Shown here piece after piece: positions 61,622 to 64,000 of a stretch of DNA of 64,000 bases. The notes under the pieces are model-generated. The model had not been told where the DNA came from and did not search any database. It worked only from the letters and a program-made list of their open reading frames with translations. The stretch is from positions 208,176-272,175 of the forward strand of contig NZ_KB899808.1 in NCBI RefSeq assembly GCF_000378425.1, in the 5' to 3' direction. Both the position numbers and the translations under genes were made by a program. The stretch is from Cohnella laeviribosi DSM 21336 (lineage in GTDB: Bacteria > Bacillota > Bacilli > Paenibacillales > Paenibacillaceae). Numbering within the stretch: the stretch's first letter is position 1; each line of letters opens with the position of its first letter.

Positions 61622-62128
61622 ATGCTAGAAATACATGAATCTACAAAAACTTTGGGTACTTATATGCAGATGGAAGTTTTTACTGATGAAACAAAAGATA
61701 GAGTTAAAGAGGCTGATATTATATTGCTACCTGACTTTGGGATAAAAGAAGGAGTTGACAGGGCTTTTCAGCCTGATACGGTAGCCTTCTATAAATTTTC
61801 GGTTGCTAATAACGATACAGACCTTAAAATTGAGTTATTCGAGAACAAAGGCGAAGAGAAAATATTAGCTTTACATTCGTTTGACATTTGGATTCCAATA
61901 GTATATATCGGAAGCCAAATATTATTACCGTTTGTAGTGAACCTTGTAAGTAATTACGTATATGACAGAATGAAAGGCAGACCGAATGATGAACCTACCG
62001 TACATTTTAACTTGTTGGTTGAAAACAAAGAAAAAGGGATAAGCAAGCATTTATTCTACAAAGGGTCGATTGACGGCTTTAAGGAAGCCTTTGAAAAGAT
62101 TAACGTTAACAAATTGTGGGAGGATTAA
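61622..62128 (+). CDS. Hypothetical protein of the right-hand island
   Basis: 168 residues, not recognised. It has an N-terminal acidic half (MLEIHESTKTLGTYMQMEVF), one hydrophobic segment (IWIPIVYIGSQILLPFVVNL, about 98-120) that could be a membrane anchor, and a C-terminal part ending FKEAFEKINVNKLWED. GGTGGGGGAAATA precedes the ATG. The next gene starts 4 bases after the stop, so the pair forms an operon. AT-rich codon use sets it apart from the chromosome. Confidence 0.75.
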   Translation: MLEIHESTKTLGTYMQMEVFTDETKDRVKEADIILLPDFGIKEGVDRAFQPDTVAFYKFSVANNDTDLKIELFENKGEEKILALHSFDIWIPIVYIGSQILLPFVVNLVSNYVYDRMKGRPNDEPTVHFNLLVENKEKGISKHLFYKGSIDGFKEAFEKINVNKLWED

Positions 62129-62131
62129 CCA

Positions 62132-63031
62132 ATGCTCTCTGTTTTAAAAAGAGAACTTAACGATTATCCGGAACACACGTCATTAAAAAGGAATATCAAT
62201 AAAATTTACAGTGAATTATCAAGACGAAATTATGATAATGTCATCCAAATGTGTGATTTGAGCATTGAAGTATGCGATAGAATAAAAGAACAGGCAATTG
62301 CTTTGAATAATGAAGAAGTCGCAAACTCTATGTTTGTGGTTAAGGCGTACTGCAAAATGCTAAAATATTACTCAATGTATTGGAAGACACTATTAAATGG
62401 GAATTATAAAGATTCTTGGTTGATTTTACAAGATGCTATTGACAGATTAATTGATGTCACCAAATTTACAAACGACCATTGCGAATTTGGTATTGACAAG
62501 TTTAACGAACACCTATATGAGTTGGAAAAGCTATATCCTTACAAAGTTTTTGCGAGCAGCGAAATGGTCATTAAGACCAAAAAATGTAGCATTTGTGGTA
62601 AATCTGTTTTAGACCTTGACTGTGTACACATTCCGGGAAATTTGTACTGGGGGCAAAAAGCAGTAACTATTTGTGAGGATATTGTATTTCAGGCTGTTGC
62701 GTTAGTTCAGCACCCAATGGATAAGCGTTGTATAATTGAACTTAGTGGGGATAACAGGACAGATAAAGAGAAGTTTCAGCTATTAGATTTTTTTGTTCAA
62801 AACAATAAAAATCCACTAAGATTATTTTCAGTAACTGAAATAGATAAGTATTACTATAACGAGAAATACGACAAAGCAAAAAGAAATGACCCCTGTCCTT
62901 GTAACAGTGGTAAAAAGTTTAAGAAATGTTGTGGACAAAATAAATACGAAAAAGGTTCTCATTTTCAAATTAAATTTAAAAACGAAATTCAATTAACGCC
63001 GTTGTTAATACCGTCTTCCCCAACTTTATAA
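62132..63031 (+). CDS. SEC-C motif protein with a second Cys/His cluster
   Basis: 299 residues. The N-terminal 150 residues are helical (SELSRRNYDNVIQMCDLSIE). A zinc-like cluster CSICGKSVLDLDCVHIPG lies about 152-169, followed by a WGQKAVTICEDIVFQAVALV strand. The SEC-C zinc motif RNDPCPCNSGKKFKKCCG is near 255-272. SEC-C domains occur in SecA and in many accessory and defence proteins. It is coupled to the preceding small protein. Function is unknown; a defence or toxin-antitoxin role is only suggested by the island setting. Confidence 0.8.
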   Translation: MLSVLKRELNDYPEHTSLKRNINKIYSELSRRNYDNVIQMCDLSIEVCDRIKEQAIALNNEEVANSMFVVKAYCKMLKYYSMYWKTLLNGNYKDSWLILQDAIDRLIDVTKFTNDHCEFGIDKFNEHLYELEKLYPYKVFASSEMVIKTKKCSICGKSVLDLDCVHIPGNLYWGQKAVTICEDIVFQAVALVQHPMDKRCIIELSGDNRTDKEKFQLLDFFVQNNKNPLRLFSVTEIDKYYYNEKYDKAKRNDPCPCNSGKKFKKCCGQNKYEKGSHFQIKFKNEIQLTPLLIPSSPTL

Positions 63032-63683
63032 GCGTTTTGAATGGCTTCCTAGGGAAGTCTTTTTATTTACTGTTACTCCATACGGTATGAAAAATGCAGG
63101 TGTGCAAGATATGATAAAAATAGCGCGTTTTTGGTATCAAAAACAGCGCTAGTGAGAAATTTTGCGATAAACATAACAATGGTTCCAATATCGTATCGAA
63201 AATGGTCCCTATCGGAAAACAGGAAAATTATCAAAAAGGAAAAAAGGAAATAGACTGGATAATATTTTATTGCATAAAAATTTAAAACGAACGTATGGCG
63301 AAATAATGGAACCATTAAGTAAGAGACCCAATTATTCATTTGTTGGTAATCTATTAATCATAGATTACTATCAAAGTAACATTCAATTAACGTTGATTAG
63401 CAAGTAATCAAAGTTAATTTCATTAACATTGATGAAATATAATATTCACTACGTTTATATTATATTGAAAAAATTTTGAACTGTAAACCAAATTGGAAAT
63501 TTAACAATATTTATTTTGTGTTCAGTTTACAGATTGGGATTTTATGTGTAATTCCATCTATAACCATCTACTTAATTGTAGGTGGTTTTATTTTTTTAAA
63601 CTTTTTTAAGCCTCTGGTTTACGCTTTGAAATCAACTATACTATAATTTCGAATGTAATTCAAATTGAATAAAAAAACGATAG
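63032..63683. other. AT-rich noncoding stretch with several inverted repeats
   Basis: Contains AGCGC-GTTTTTG / CAAAAAC-AGCGCT (about 63122-63150), TAATCTAT / ATAGATTA (about 63346-63366), AATTAACGTTGATTA / TAATCAAAGTTAATT (about 63386-63420) and CTGTAAAC / GTTTACAG (about 63481-63532). An 88-codon minus-strand frame here has no ribosome site and looks fortuitous. Confidence 0.55.
63562..63597 (+). terminator. Terminator upstream of the IS element
   Basis: ACCATCTAC pairs with GTAGGTGGT across TTAATT, followed by a long T-rich tail. Confidence 0.7.
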
Positions 63684-64000
63684 TGGACTTTCCCCAAACC
63701 TCTTTACATGGAGTTAAGACCAACGTAACTTTGTGTAAAGGGGTTGTGTTTTGTATGGTGCGGAAAAAGTATGACAAAGCCTTTAAAATGGCTGCGGTGA
63801 TGCAGATCATCGATGAAGGAAAGAAAGTTTCCCATGTTGCTAAAACTTTAGGCATCCTTCCAACAATGCTAAGCCGGTGGGTGTATGAATATCAGACCCA
63901 CGGTGATGAAGCTTTTTCAGGCAACGGGAAGCCTATCACCAACAAGGATCTTGAAATCAAGCGGTTGCAAAAACGCTTGGAAGAGCTCGAAATGGAGAAT
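63684..64000 (+). mobile_element. IS3-family insertion sequence, left end (continues beyond window)
   Basis: The probable left inverted repeat begins TGGACTTTCCCCAAACC at 63684, 71 bases before the first transposase frame. The right end lies outside the window, so the borders cannot be confirmed. Confidence 0.6.
63755..64000 (+). CDS. IS3-family transposase OrfA (3' truncated by window edge)
   Basis: 82 codons to the window end. An HTH of the IS3 OrfA type is visible (VRKKYDKAFKMAAVMQIIDE, VAKTLGILPTMLSRWVYEYQ), followed by the start of the leucine zipper (LEIKRLQKRLEELEMEN). AAAGGGG lies about 11 bases before the ATG at 63755. OrfB with the DDE catalytic domain should follow outside the window. 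Confidence 0.9.
   Translation, partial: MVRKKYDKAFKMAAVMQIIDEGKKVSHVAKTLGILPTMLSRWVYEYQTHGDEAFSGNGKPITNKDLEIKRLQKRLEELEMEN

Noticed and set aside
63073..63339. An 88-codon minus-strand frame with hydrophobic translation
   Set aside because: No ribosome site, AT-rich low-complexity, and it overlaps a hairpin; any AT-rich DNA gives hydrophobic frames.

Overview
The window looks like chromosome from a GC-rich Firmicute of the Paenibacillaceae (Paenibacillus/Cohnella type). Evidence for this is the Bacillus-style regulatory grammar (AGGAGG ribosome binding sites, sigma-A promoters with 17-base spacers, a perfect CcpA cre box), several gene sets shared with Bacillus subtilis (parE-parC, yvgKLM-like, murR-murQ-namZ-nagZ), and Paenibacillus-type proteins such as a modular GH87 alpha-1,3-glucanase and an AgrBD locus. 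No rRNA, tRNA or CRISPR array was recognised.

Layout. 1-4.3 kb: topoisomerase IV (parE, cut by the window edge, and parC). 4.3-16.4 kb: housekeeping and single genes (MarR regulator, CapA-like lipoprotein, rRNA methyltransferases, a divergent two-component pair, pncB, a flavin monooxygenase) with two decayed genes. 16.5-28.8 kb: a large regulon for taking up and breaking down peptidoglycan sugars. murR is followed by murQ, an ABC sugar importer, anmK, a GNAT acetyltransferase, a PIG-L deacetylase, namZ, nagZ and a BadF-type kinase. 28.8-29.3 kb: intergenic tandem repeats. 29.5-31.25 kb: an agr-like peptide-signalling locus without a histidine kinase. 31.4-35.9 kb: a DUF2935 protein, a molybdate regulator with modAB, and a VOC protein. 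36-46.2 kb: a FadR-type regulator with twin operators, AtuA, DUF4387, an ABC sugar importer, two ADP-ribosylglycohydrolase-family enzymes and a ribokinase.

46.8-49.7 kb is an AT-rich island carrying a nuclease-NACHT-pentapeptide protein, a likely anti-phage NLR-like protein. 49.8-57.7 kb holds the GH87 glucanase under a cre box and a giant double GT-C glycosyltransferase. 57.8-61.5 kb has an MFS transporter behind a leader terminator, an MFS remnant, a DUF4097 lipoprotein and a thioredoxin-domain gene broken after codon 56. The break is the edge of a second AT-rich island with a two-gene cassette (one SEC-C protein) and the start of an IS3-family transposase at the window end.

The best candidates for undescribed biology are: (1) the kinase-less agr/LytTR circuit with a serine-type AgrD; (2) the AtuA-DUF4387-ARH-ARH-ribokinase catabolic operon; (3) the peptidoglycan-sugar operon that uses an ABC importer and apparently cytoplasmic NamZ and NagZ; (4) the nuclease-NACHT gene; and (5) the SEC-C cassette in the right-hand island. 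All functional statements rest on motif recognition by eye; no database search was run.
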